Assembly: GCA_041609895.1 (NCBI GenBank)
Contig: JBFIPX010000025.1
Span: 1-27,079, forward strand
DNA length: 27,079 nt
Direction: 5' to 3'
Source of the DNA: JAHHLP01 sp041609895
Lineage (GTDB): Bacteria; Bacteroidota; Rhodothermia; Rhodothermales; JABDKH01
Part shown: positions 1 to 7,811 of the stretch, one piece after another
Position numbering within the stretch: the first letter of the stretch is position 1
Layout of the letters: the number at the start of each line of letters is the position of its first letter
Program-made: the position numbers and the translations under genes
The notes under the pieces: model-generated
Databases searched by the model: none
The model's input: the letters and a program-made list of their open reading frames with translations, nothing else
What the model was told of the DNA's origin: nothing

Positions 1-25
1 ATAACTCGAATGCAGGAGAGCTATT

Positions 26-478
26 ATGGGAGAGAAAAAGGCAGCGATTGCAGATCGCGTTGAAGAGGAGCACGCGACACTCCGCACGCTTATGGATAAT
101 GTTTTGGACGCGTTCGCGCGCCCGCCTTCCAAGGAATTCGCTGACTGGAAGCTGGAGCTGGTCTGGCAGCTTCGGGACTTTCGCAACGTACTCGTGAAGC
201 ATTTCGATCTTGAAGAGGACGGAGGCTTCATGGGAGACGTCATTGCGAAGGCGCCACAGGAGAAGCGACGGGTGGACATGCTCGAGGCCGAGCACGGAGA
301 GTTCCTGGATGAGCTTGACGGTATCACGGGCGAACTCAAGCGCATGGCTGATGTGTCGACCCTCCCATCGGTTCGCGACCGGTTGTCGGGTCTGGTGAAC
401 AAGTTGCACGACCACGAAGCATCAGAGCGCGACCTCATGTATTCGGTCTACTTCCGGGATATCGGCGTCGGCGACTGA
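26..478 (+). CDS. Hemerythrin-like HHE domain protein
   Basis: This 150-aa soluble protein looks like a four-helix hemerythrin-like (HHE) domain, which binds a di-iron centre and usually senses, stores or scavenges O2. Candidate iron ligands follow the family spacing: H16 (EEEH), H59 and E63 (KHFDLEE), H90 (EAEHGEF), H128 or H130, and D136 (HDHEASERD). No signal peptide or membrane segment is visible. The ATG at 26 is preceded by an AGGAGAG ribosome binding site at about 13-19, which supports the start. The gene faces the Rnf/Kor operon tail to tail, and its last 44 nt overlap the last gene of that operon. A role in protecting oxygen-sensitive iron-sulfur proteins is plausible from context only. 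The family call is good; the physiological role is unknown. Confidence 0.85.
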   Translation: MGEKKAAIADRVEEEHATLRTLMDNVLDAFARPPSKEFADWKLELVWQLRDFRNVLVKHFDLEEDGGFMGDVIAKAPQEKRRVDMLEAEHGEFLDELDGITGELKRMADVSTLPSVRDRLSGLVNKLHDHEASERDLMYSVYFRDIGVGD

Positions 479-722
479 TTTTGGCACGCTTTGCGAGCCG
501 TTCCAGCCGCGGGCTGCGGTCCGTCGCTTCATCCCCAATAGAGGTCAGCGTCGTATGGCAGCTCTCGAATTCGAAGCAGGTCCCGCACGAAAACCGTCCG
601 CGAAGCACGTCGGCGTCGGGCCGCATTCCGGGCGACCGCTTGCGCACCCAAGACTGAAAGCCGAGCCAGGCGGCTATGATTAGTCCCAGCAGCAGGGGAG
701 TTATCAGTATATGGTACAGCAT
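435..722 (-). CDS. Small single-pass membrane protein with a Cys motif, last gene of the rnf operon
   Basis: Predicted 95-aa protein. An N-terminal membrane helix (about residues 3-22) is followed by a basic stretch and then a Cys cluster, CGTC followed by SC. The chosen ATG (720-722) lies four bases after the rnfA stop. A GGAGG site inside the last rnfA codons has normal spacing to it, so translation looks coupled to rnfA. The layout of one helix followed by a short Cys cluster recalls NqrM, the small factor that delivers iron for the Na+-NQR complex, a relative of Rnf. The sequence is not clearly homologous, so this is only an analogy. The C-terminus is Arg-rich and overlaps the convergent hemerythrin gene by 44 nt. 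Function is not established. Confidence 0.6.
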   Translation of the reverse strand: MLYHILITPLLLGLIIAAWLGFQSWVRKRSPGMRPDADVLRGRFSCGTCFEFESCHTTLTSIGDEATDRSPRLERLAKRAKISRRRRYPGSRPNT

Positions 723-726
723 CGGG

Positions 727-1308
727 CTATCCTCCAAGTCCCGCGAACCCCATAAACGTGAGAGAGAGCAGTCCGGCTAGCATCAGCACTATTCCCGTTC
801 CCTTCACAAGTCCCGGTACGTCCGAAAGCTCCAGTTCTTCTCGAAGTCCAGCCATCAGCACGATTGCAATTGTGAACCCGACACCCGCCCCTAACGCATA
901 CACGAGTGCTTGGACGAAGTTGTAGTCCTTGCTGGTCTGGAACAGCGCAAGCCCCAGGATGGCGCAGTTCGTAGTTATCAGGGGCAGGAATATCCCGAGC
1001 GCCCGGAAAAGAACGGGGCTGAACTTGCGAATGAACATCTCGACGAGCTGAACGGCCGAAGCAATGATGACGATGTAGGAAATGAGCTGCAGGTACTGCG
1101 CGTCGATGAGGACGAGCAACTTATGTACGGCGAAGGCGCAGACTGAGCTGACCAACATCACAAACATTACCGCCATCCCCATGCGGCTGGCGGTCTCGAG
1201 TTTCTTGGACACTCCGATAAACGGGCATATGCCGAGAAAGGCGCTGAGCACAAAGTTGTTTATCAGAGCGGCGTTGATGAAGACGAACGTAATGGATTCG
1301 GAGTTCAT
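727..1308 (-). CDS. rnfA: RnfA, ion-translocating oxidoreductase membrane subunit
   Basis: This 193-aa integral membrane protein has six predicted helices and is the RnfA/RsxA subunit of the Rnf complex. Rnf couples electron flow between ferredoxin and NAD+ to Na+ or H+ transport. Family hallmarks are the N-terminal NNFVLSAFLGICPF segment and the TTNCAILG segment, which hold the two conserved Cys thought to bind the membrane iron-sulfur cluster shared with RnfE. The length matches the family. The ATG at 1308 overlaps the rnfE stop as ATGA and is preceded by a GGGAGGTG ribosome binding site. A longer upstream extension in the same frame would lie inside rnfE and is rejected. Confidence 0.97.
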   Translation of the reverse strand: MNSESITFVFINAALINNFVLSAFLGICPFIGVSKKLETASRMGMAVMFVMLVSSVCAFAVHKLLVLIDAQYLQLISYIVIIASAVQLVEMFIRKFSPVLFRALGIFLPLITTNCAILGLALFQTSKDYNFVQALVYALGAGVGFTIAIVLMAGLREELELSDVPGLVKGTGIVLMLAGLLSLTFMGFAGLGG

Positions 1309-1952
1309 GCCTTCACCTCCCTGGCCTTGCCGCTGCCACGTTCCTTGAGCCATGCGAACACAAGCAACCAGGCCCCCAGCGCGAAGAAGGCCCCGCCCGG
1401 CAGAACCATCACTACCCACGGCTCGTAGTCTGGCCCAAGAACCGGAAAATCGAGGATCGTTCCATTGCCGAGCAGTTCTCGCACGAGCCCGAGAAGCACG
1501 ATCGCGATCGTAAATCCTGCACCCATCCCGGCAGCATCAAGAACTGATTTCCCAATTGGGTTCTTTGATGAGAAGGCCTCCGCTCGTCCCAGGATCACGC
1601 AATTCACCACAATTAGCGCCACGAATGCTCCGAGAGAGCGGTGGACTTCAAGGCTGATTGCAGGAATGACGTAGTCCGCTACCGTAACGAAGGTCGCGAT
1701 GATAAGTATGTATGTGGCGATCCGGACTTGCCGCGGAATCACCCTGCGAAAAGCGGATACGAATATGCTGGAGGACACGAGGACAAATGTGGTCGCGAGG
1801 CCCATGACCAGGGAGTTCATCACGGTGTTTGTAACCGCGAGGACCGGGCACATCCCAAGTACCTGGACGAAGACAGGGTTCTCCTTCCACAATCCCTTCA
1901 ACACGGTGTCAAGGTTGGCCTGCTCTGGGCTGCTGATCGAGATGTTGTCCAC
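1305..1952 (-). CDS. rnfE: RnfE, ion-translocating oxidoreductase membrane subunit
   Basis: This 215-aa multi-helix membrane protein is RnfE/RsxE, the inverted structural partner of RnfA in the membrane core of Rnf. The characteristic segments are NPVFVQVLGMCPVLAVT near the N-terminus and VVNCVILGRAEAF in the middle, each with one conserved Cys that pairs with RnfA to hold a cluster. A soluble-facing C-terminal tail (KERGSGKAREVKA) completes it. The start is GTG at 1952, sharing one base with the rnfG stop (TAGTG), so it is translationally coupled. The stop overlaps the rnfA start. Confidence 0.97.
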   Translation of the reverse strand: MDNISISSPEQANLDTVLKGLWKENPVFVQVLGMCPVLAVTNTVMNSLVMGLATTFVLVSSSIFVSAFRRVIPRQVRIATYILIIATFVTVADYVIPAISLEVHRSLGAFVALIVVNCVILGRAEAFSSKNPIGKSVLDAAGMGAGFTIAIVLLGLVRELLGNGTILDFPVLGPDYEPWVVMVLPGGAFFALGAWLLVFAWLKERGSGKAREVKA

Positions 1953-2629
1953 TACGATTGCCCTCTGAATGAGTCCGTCTCTTCCTTAAGGATTGGAACC
2001 AGGGCTGCGGCGCTGCTTCCGATGATGTCGGCTATTGCCTGCGACGACACAGTGGCACCGGTGATGGCCTCGACCTGCCAAGCGTCCGTCTTGGCACCGC
2101 TCTTCACGAGTACGATCGTATGCAGCAACTGGCCGCCCGGCCTATCGATTCTCACGTCGAGAGAATCAAAGTTCGCGAGGAATCGTGGATCCTTTTCGAT
2201 CTTGTCGCCGAGGCCAGGTGTCTCCTTGCTCTCCAGAACCTTCATGCCCACGATACATTCGCACCCCGTCTTATAGCCATACAGGATGCGTATCACGTCC
2301 TGATATCCCTGACCTCTGGCTTCGACCGCGATTCCAGCGAGGGTTCCGGTTGAATCGTAGCCCGCGTAGAGGGGAGCTGAGCCCTCGACGCGGACAGCCG
2401 CTCCGTCCCGGATTTCAAACGATGCAAACGTGGCGGCACCCGGAAGAACATCGAGGATCGCCGACTCGAGGTAGGCGCGCCGATTCTCTTCTATGTATGG
2501 AGCTGTGACCTGATATGTAGCCACCAGGATCACGCTCGCGATCAGTCCCACGCTTCCCATCACGACCACCATGCGCAAGCCGCCTCCTTTTGGTCGAGAA
2601 GCATCAATATTTCGTTGCGATTCGGACAC
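1952..2629 (-). CDS. rnfG: RnfG, covalent-FMN electron transfer subunit
   Basis: This 225-aa protein has one N-terminal membrane helix (about residues 19-40) and a periplasmic FMN-binding domain. In the Rnf/NqrC family FMN is attached by ApbE to the last Thr of an (S/T)GAT(S/T) motif; here that is ITGATVSS, with T193 the expected site. ETPGLGDKI is another family hallmark. The start used is GTG at 2629, 19 nt after the rnfD stop. Internal Met codons at residues 20 and 24 would remove part of the cytoplasmic tail and cannot be fully excluded. The ApbE flavin transferase that must modify it is not in this window. Confidence 0.95.
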   Translation of the reverse strand: MSESQRNIDASRPKGGGLRMVVVMGSVGLIASVILVATYQVTAPYIEENRRAYLESAILDVLPGAATFASFEIRDGAAVRVEGSAPLYAGYDSTGTLAGIAVEARGQGYQDVIRILYGYKTGCECIVGMKVLESKETPGLGDKIEKDPRFLANFDSLDVRIDRPGGQLLHTIVLVKSGAKTDAWQVEAITGATVSSQAIADIIGSSAAALVPILKEETDSFRGQS

Positions 2630-2648
2630 CGATTTTCGGATTCACTTG

Positions 2649-3674
2649 CTATGGACTGCTTCCTTTTCCCCGTCTCATCTCTCCGTATATCCTCCCTTGC
2701 GTCGTTCTGTTGATCAGCGGTGTAGCTGCGTTCATCAACAGTATGGCGTACATGACACCTTCTGGCAGTCCTCCGAAGACTCTGATCACTATGACCAGCA
2801 CACCGATCCCCGCGCCAAATATCCAACAGCCACGCTGCGTAATGGGCGAGGAAACCGGATCGGTCGCCATAAAGACTGCGCCGAGCATCAACCCGCCTGA
2901 GAAGAGATGGAACTGGGGAGTGGCGAAGCTGGAAGGATCGATGACATGCATCGCTGCCGCCACTGCAGCCACCGTCATAAAGATGCTGATTGGAATGCGC
3001 CAGTTGAGAACGCGCCGCCCCGCCAGGTACAAACCGCAGAGGAGTATGACAATCGTGCTTGTCTCGCCTAGCGAACCCGCCGTCGATCCGAAAAGCAAAT
3101 CGACAACGGGTGTCGGAGTGGCGTCGAATTTCATGCTGGCGAGCGGTGTGGCTGTGGTGATGACGTCTACGTCTGGCTTGAGAAACGGGATTGCGAGTAG
3201 CCTTCCATGGACAGACATTGAGGCGCCGGGATCCGGCAGCATCCAGGTCGTCATAGCGGCGGGGAAGGCCGCCTGCAGAAACGCCCTTCCGACTAGCGCC
3301 GGATTGAAAATATTGGAGCCTATCCCGCCGAAAATCAGCTTGCCGAGGGTAATCGCAATTACTCCACCCAGAAATGCCATCCAGAGCGGGGTAGTCGGAG
3401 GGAGGGTCAACGCAAGCAGCGCCCCCGTGATTATTCCCGAGCCATCACGAAGTGTGTTCCGCTCGCTTTTCCGATTCAGCAGCCATTCAGGTAGAGTAGC
3501 CCCCGCGATACAGGCTGCCATGATGAGCAGGGCCCCTATTCCAAAATACCAGACGGCCACGAGGAGCACGGGGACAAGGCTGTAGTTGACCTGCCACATG
3601 AGGAACGCCGTATCCTCGCGCTGCTTGAGAAACGGCGAAGTGGTCAGAAGCAGCTGGGGGCCATCGGTCGGCAT
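2649..3674 (-). CDS. rnfD: RnfD, membrane subunit with covalent FMN
   Basis: This 341-aa polytopic membrane protein is RnfD, related to NqrB. It carries the conserved FNPALVGRAF segment (about 123-132) and the flavinylation segment DVITTATPL (about 170-178), where T176 should carry FMN. The second half has FMATDPVSSPIT, also typical. RnfD passes electrons across the membrane between RnfC/RnfB and RnfG. The ATG at 3674 follows the rnfC TAG immediately with no gap, so expression is coupled. Length is normal for the family. Confidence 0.96.
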   Translation of the reverse strand: MPTDGPQLLLTTSPFLKQREDTAFLMWQVNYSLVPVLLVAVWYFGIGALLIMAACIAGATLPEWLLNRKSERNTLRDGSGIITGALLALTLPPTTPLWMAFLGGVIAITLGKLIFGGIGSNIFNPALVGRAFLQAAFPAAMTTWMLPDPGASMSVHGRLLAIPFLKPDVDVITTATPLASMKFDATPTPVVDLLFGSTAGSLGETSTIVILLCGLYLAGRRVLNWRIPISIFMTVAAVAAAMHVIDPSSFATPQFHLFSGGLMLGAVFMATDPVSSPITQRGCWIFGAGIGVLVIVIRVFGGLPEGVMYAILLMNAATPLINRTTQGRIYGEMRRGKGSSP

Positions 3675-5027
3675 CTATTTGTCCTTGCTTTCTCTCGCCT
3701 TCTGCTCGCGAAGCAGCGCCTTCGCGACGCGAAATCTCTGAACGAGTGGTATGTTACTCGGACACACGTACGAGCATGATCCACACTCCATGCAATCCAT
3801 GATGTGCCAATCCATCATGTCATCATACAAGCGTGCCTTGGCCAGTGAACCAAGTCGGCTCGGGTTGAGAAAGACGGGGCATGCGTCGACACAACGCTGG
3901 CACTTGATACACGGATATTCCTCACGTGGAAACACTTCGTAGTCGGTAAGGAACAGAATGCCCGAGGTACCCTTCATCACAGGTACATCGAGGAACCGTT
4001 GAGCGCTGCCCATCATTGGTCCACCGAACAGGACTTGCCGTACGTTGTCGTGCATCCCGCCACAGTACGCAACGACGTCGGAGAGCTTTGTCCCTATCGG
4101 CACCAACAGGTTTGCTGGCCTACGAATGCCGGGACCCGTCACCGTGACAATGCGCTCTATCAGAGGCTGGCCGTACTGAAAGTACTCGCCTATCCCGGAC
4201 ACCGTGCCGACATTGTTCACGATTACCTGGACGTCAATCGGAAGGCGGCCGCTCGGTATTTCAATGTCGAGCACGGCTTCCGTAAGCATCTTCTCCGCTC
4301 CCTGGGGGTACTTCGTTTCCAGCGGCACAATCTCGCACGGAAGATCGGCCGGCACCTTCTGTTTGAGAAGCTCAATCGCGTCCAGCTTGTTCATCTCAAC
4401 ACCTACGTACGCGATCTCTGCTCCCAGGGCTCTAAGCACGACTCGGATTCCGAGAAATATCGACTCATAGCGTTCGAGCAGAGCCCGGTAGTCGCTGTTG
4501 AGGTACGGCTCGCACTCGACCGCGTTTACCAGAAAGAATCGAACTCTCTTACCCTCGGGCGCAGTCAGCTTGACATGCGTAGGGAAGGCGGCGCCGCCGA
4601 GCCCAACGAAGCCCCCCTTTCCGATCTCCTCAACGATCTCGGAGGGTGCGAGACGGGAGAAGTCGATTGACCGTTCGTTGTAGAGGGTCTGGGGCGAAAC
4701 AGGATCCGGTTTCAGGACGATGGAATCAACCACGCGTCCGGAAGGGTGATTTCGCATCTCTATCGCGCTGATCGTACCGGTCGCCGACGCATGCAAGTTA
4801 GCTGACACAAAAGCATCTGCCTCGGCAATGACTTGTCCCCGATATACGTAGTCGCCAACCGACACGATCGGACGGGATGGAGAGCCTAGATGCTGACTGA
4901 GCGGAAGGATGAGTTCGTCCATGAACGGCAGGCGCTCGATCGGTCGATCGTGAGTCAGCTCCTTGTAGTCGGCCGGATGGACTCCATGGCGGAACGTTTC
5001 GATATGTCGGGCGAGGGCCGTGGCCAT
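3675..5027 (-). CDS. rnfC: RnfC, NADH-interacting iron-sulfur subunit
   Basis: This 450-aa peripheral subunit of Rnf is where NAD(H) and flavin are handled. An N-terminal barrel-like domain (about residues 30-110) precedes the Rossmann-like, NuoF-related domain with the glycine-rich GKGGFVGLGGAAFPTHVK segment (about 137-153). The C-terminal part holds two 4Fe-4S motifs: C373-x2-C376-x2-C379-x3-C383-P and C412-x2-C415-x2-C418-x3-C422-P. The basic Lys/Arg-rich tail is usual. The ATG at 5027 begins 6 nt after the stop of the PFOR-like 920-aa gene. In most Bacteroidota operons rnfC follows rnfB directly; here two extra genes lie between them. Confidence 0.97.
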   Translation of the reverse strand: MATALARHIETFRHGVHPADYKELTHDRPIERLPFMDELILPLSQHLGSPSRPIVSVGDYVYRGQVIAEADAFVSANLHASATGTISAIEMRNHPSGRVVDSIVLKPDPVSPQTLYNERSIDFSRLAPSEIVEEIGKGGFVGLGGAAFPTHVKLTAPEGKRVRFFLVNAVECEPYLNSDYRALLERYESIFLGIRVVLRALGAEIAYVGVEMNKLDAIELLKQKVPADLPCEIVPLETKYPQGAEKMLTEAVLDIEIPSGRLPIDVQVIVNNVGTVSGIGEYFQYGQPLIERIVTVTGPGIRRPANLLVPIGTKLSDVVAYCGGMHDNVRQVLFGGPMMGSAQRFLDVPVMKGTSGILFLTDYEVFPREEYPCIKCQRCVDACPVFLNPSRLGSLAKARLYDDMMDWHIMDCMECGSCSYVCPSNIPLVQRFRVAKALLREQKARESKDK

Positions 5028-5033
5028 TGGCGT

Positions 5034-7796
5034 TCACATCCCCGTTGCTTCCGTTTCTCCGGGCCCGGCGCCGTCACGAACATCGTTTGCCTGGTCAGCG
5101 GCCGTCACCCCGGCAAGATCGAGAAGTCGCTGACGGGCGCGCTCGTCCTCGACTCCGTAGCCGCTGAGCGTCAGCAGTTCTTCCGTTAGGCGGTCATGTA
5201 TTCGGGATTCGAACGACTGCCGCTCCGAGTCCAGCTGCGTCGCATACTTTGCCGCCAAGTCCTGCTGCATCTGATCCGTCTTCTGAGCGAACTCGTCTCG
5301 GAGTCGCGATGCGACGCGTTCCACGAGGCTTGACTCAATTGCGCCGAGTTCCTGCAGAACCTGCCACGAACGCAGCGCCGCCGCCGTCGCCGTAACCATC
5401 TCGGGAAGCACTTCAACACGCGCGGTCCGTTCTTCCGCGGCAACCTCTATGTACGGCTGCAATCCGTCCCGGTCTTCGTCTTCGATCGATAGGTACTCTG
5501 TAAGAGGGACCATCCCGCCGTGCCATGCATTGCGGGGGATGTGACGGAAATAGCGTCGGTACCGGGCCATGCGCACTGCCCAATCAGCAACCGTGAACGG
5601 CTTTGCGCGATTTGTCGGAGTGGAAGAAACCTCGTCATCAACACGCTTTAGGTACCAATCCTCTGCGTCGTCCGGGTTGCCGCCGAGGTCCCAGCGATCC
5701 GACCATACGGCGGAACGATCCGGGTCATAAACCATGACGGGAAAAGCGCGGCTCTCGACTGCGAGCCTCATCGTATCCATCGTCATTTCCGGAAGAATGC
5801 CGTCGACAGGTGGCTCTGCAACGTAGAGATGGAACAGAGCGGGCCGCGGGGTGCTAAGTCCTTTTATGAGGCCGAACAACAAGTGTTCGTGCATCCCCAG
5901 GCTGGATCTCATGACAAACGCGTCCGGGCGAGCCATTGGCCATAGATGCAGTCGGGGGCTCTTGGCGGGAGGGAGCGACGCGTTGTCGAGAACGAAAATC
6001 TTGACCGGTAATTCCATGCCGAGGAGGTGCGGAAGGACCTCGTGCTGATCACGAACGACAGCACAGACAGGAGGGCAGATCTCACGTTCCTCGTTTGTTA
6101 GCTCGGACCATTCGAGGCTCTCGGCGCTGCCTTCGGAAGGTGGCTCGTACACGTCGTCGAGGATCATCCTGGCTTTCCGAAGAGTTCGGAGATCTTCAAT
6201 CAGGTTTCGACCGATTCCCTCGAGCAGACCTTCTGCGACCGCCGGTGCAGTACCGGGAGCTACGTTGATCCAGGGAAAGGAGAACGGGTTGTACGGGTAG
6301 CGCGCACTGTTGACGTTAGGCTGCGCCAGACTGAAAGCGGCGGCTATCGAACTGCCGGAGTCTTTTCCCTGGGACTCATGACGGCCGCGCATTTGCTTCA
6401 GTTCGAATAGGGCCGTGTTGAGCTGGAGTAGTCTCTCTTTTTGGATTGCGTCGCCGCCCTGAGCAAGTCCCGCGAGTCGTTTGGCATCCAGTATTGTAGA
6501 GTCAATTTTCTTCAGCCGCTTGCCAAACTCCTCGAAGTCATTCACGTCCACGGACTGATGGACGTAGGCACGTATGGCTTCCTCCAGTTTCTCTATCGAT
6601 ATCTCGACGGCCTCCTGAAACTTCTCAAGGCGGGGTCGGATGATGGAGTCTGCAATTCCTGCGACCAGATGCAGCGTGGCGCGGGTACCGCTACCGGGAA
6701 ATCCGCTGTCGCCGCCGAGGGCGGTGTGGTACGCCCTGCGGTCCAACATGCGATACGCGGCGGTAGCGGGTTGATCGTCTCGCTCGAACTTCTTGATTCG
6801 ATCCCTTGGGGTGGGCGGCATTTGCATCGCTGCGCGCCAGTCGTGCCTATACTGTGCGACCAGGTCGGGAGTGATAGCGGTCATCTCCAGGGCGTCGTCC
6901 TGGCAGACTGCCGCGCAGAGCCCGCAGGCCTTGCAGGCATCCGCATTGACAGTTATGGAGAAGACTAGACCTGCGCCCTTCTCTTCTGTGTCCGGCTCGC
7001 CGAAGAAACTCTCGGTTCGCGAGATGGGAAAAGAGCGACTGACCTTTGCGACGGCATTTGTTTGCATTTGAATCTGCTCAGCGTCCCGATCGCTGAGTTC
7101 CATCCGCGCAACGAGTCTCTCGTGTGAGGCCACAATCAGGTCGCCAAGCGTTCGAAACTCATGGCGTTGATCTCCGGCGACGAGCCTGTGCGCCTGATTT
7201 GCGAGGTGCTTTTCGATCCGTCGAAGTTGCGCGACATCGGTGCCAGAGTCCTCCGCCAGTTGCATTGCATTTGACACCAACTCGGAGACTGAAGCAACCG
7301 TAACGGGTAGAGCGGAGTCAGGACACGAGAGGAAGCAGGCACCGCAGGCGGTGCAATTCTCCGGGAGGAACTGTGGCAGTCGTGTTGTGAACGGTGCCCA
7401 GCTGCGAAAGGCGCTAGTCTTCCCGGGAAGAACTCCGGACGCGACGTACGGGTCGACCATGGATTCCTCGGATCGGCCAGTCGCATACAGGTAGCCGACG
7501 GCGTTCCAAAATCGACCGGCGTCGTACACACTGTCGTCATGTTCTGTGACATCGCGAACGGACCATGGTGCCGGGGGCTCCATTTCCGGATTGGCGTCCG
7601 CGGTCGAAAAGGAATGCGGGTCAAACTCCTGCACTCTCGACGCTCCACGGTCGACCGCTTCGAGTAATTGCTCCAGCAACAAATCACCCGAGGCCCAGGC
7701 CTCGGAGAAAGCGCTCCGATAACTCTCGATCAACTCTTGCGGGTCTCCGAGTCGCAGTTCCGGAGCCTGCAGGATGGCTCCGACCAGACACTGCAT
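5034..7796 (-). CDS. C-terminal half of a degenerate PFOR/NifJ-like protein, with two 4Fe-4S sites
   Basis: This 920-aa protein matches the second half of full-length pyruvate:ferredoxin oxidoreductase. Residues 1-145 resemble the linker before the ferredoxin domain (QEFDP; VASGVLPGKTSAFR). Two 4Fe-4S motifs follow: C148, C151, C154, C158 and C288, C291, C294, C298. They are about 130 residues apart, against about 46 in classical PFOR. The TPP domain is recognisable by LPVKIFVLDN, PALFHLY and AVESRAFPVMVYDPD, but it is degenerate. The CPGCGE motif that binds the proximal cluster seems to read FPGSGT (366-371). The GDG metal/TPP motif is absent (VVRDQ), and NTGGQ is replaced. The C-terminus (about 826-875) looks like coiled coil. 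It probably transfers electrons without oxidising 2-oxoacids. It is in the same frame as the 605-aa gene upstream. The ATG at 7796 has no ribosome binding site. Confidence 0.85.
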   Translation of the reverse strand: MQCLVGAILQAPELRLGDPQELIESYRSAFSEAWASGDLLLEQLLEAVDRGASRVQEFDPHSFSTADANPEMEPPAPWSVRDVTEHDDSVYDAGRFWNAVGYLYATGRSEESMVDPYVASGVLPGKTSAFRSWAPFTTRLPQFLPENCTACGACFLSCPDSALPVTVASVSELVSNAMQLAEDSGTDVAQLRRIEKHLANQAHRLVAGDQRHEFRTLGDLIVASHERLVARMELSDRDAEQIQMQTNAVAKVSRSFPISRTESFFGEPDTEEKGAGLVFSITVNADACKACGLCAAVCQDDALEMTAITPDLVAQYRHDWRAAMQMPPTPRDRIKKFERDDQPATAAYRMLDRRAYHTALGGDSGFPGSGTRATLHLVAGIADSIIRPRLEKFQEAVEISIEKLEEAIRAYVHQSVDVNDFEEFGKRLKKIDSTILDAKRLAGLAQGGDAIQKERLLQLNTALFELKQMRGRHESQGKDSGSSIAAAFSLAQPNVNSARYPYNPFSFPWINVAPGTAPAVAEGLLEGIGRNLIEDLRTLRKARMILDDVYEPPSEGSAESLEWSELTNEEREICPPVCAVVRDQHEVLPHLLGMELPVKIFVLDNASLPPAKSPRLHLWPMARPDAFVMRSSLGMHEHLLFGLIKGLSTPRPALFHLYVAEPPVDGILPEMTMDTMRLAVESRAFPVMVYDPDRSAVWSDRWDLGGNPDDAEDWYLKRVDDEVSSTPTNRAKPFTVADWAVRMARYRRYFRHIPRNAWHGGMVPLTEYLSIEDEDRDGLQPYIEVAAEERTARVEVLPEMVTATAAALRSWQVLQELGAIESSLVERVASRLRDEFAQKTDQMQQDLAAKYATQLDSERQSFESRIHDRLTEELLTLSGYGVEDERARQRLLDLAGVTAADQANDVRDGAGPGETEATGM

Positions 7797-7811
7797 TTCG
7801 AGGTGATTCTA
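7797..7811 (-). other. In-frame amber stop plus four codons joining the two PFOR-like halves
   Basis: Read on the minus strand, the 605-aa frame ends CTG TAG. The same frame continues AAT CAC CTC GAA and then the ATG of the 920-aa protein. There is no frame change and no intergenic space in the usual sense. The sequence immediately upstream of the ATG (AATCACCTCGAA) contains no Shine-Dalgarno motif. The N-half ends in NifJ domain III features and the C-half begins in the next NifJ segment. A single sense codon in place of TAG would therefore give one protein of about 1,530 residues. TAG is also the normal stop of rnfB, rnfC, rnfD, rnfG and rnfA here, so recoding of TAG is not indicated. Confidence 0.85.

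Noticed and set aside
504..516. CAGCC/GGCTG hairpin near the operon end as a terminator
   Set aside because: The stem is only 5 bp, no T-run follows, and it lies inside the coding region of the small membrane protein.
2590..3585. 331-codon plus-strand frame opposite rnfD
   Set aside because: Antisense to an unmistakable rnfD; its apparent hydrophobic stretches reflect the codon composition of the membrane protein on the other strand.
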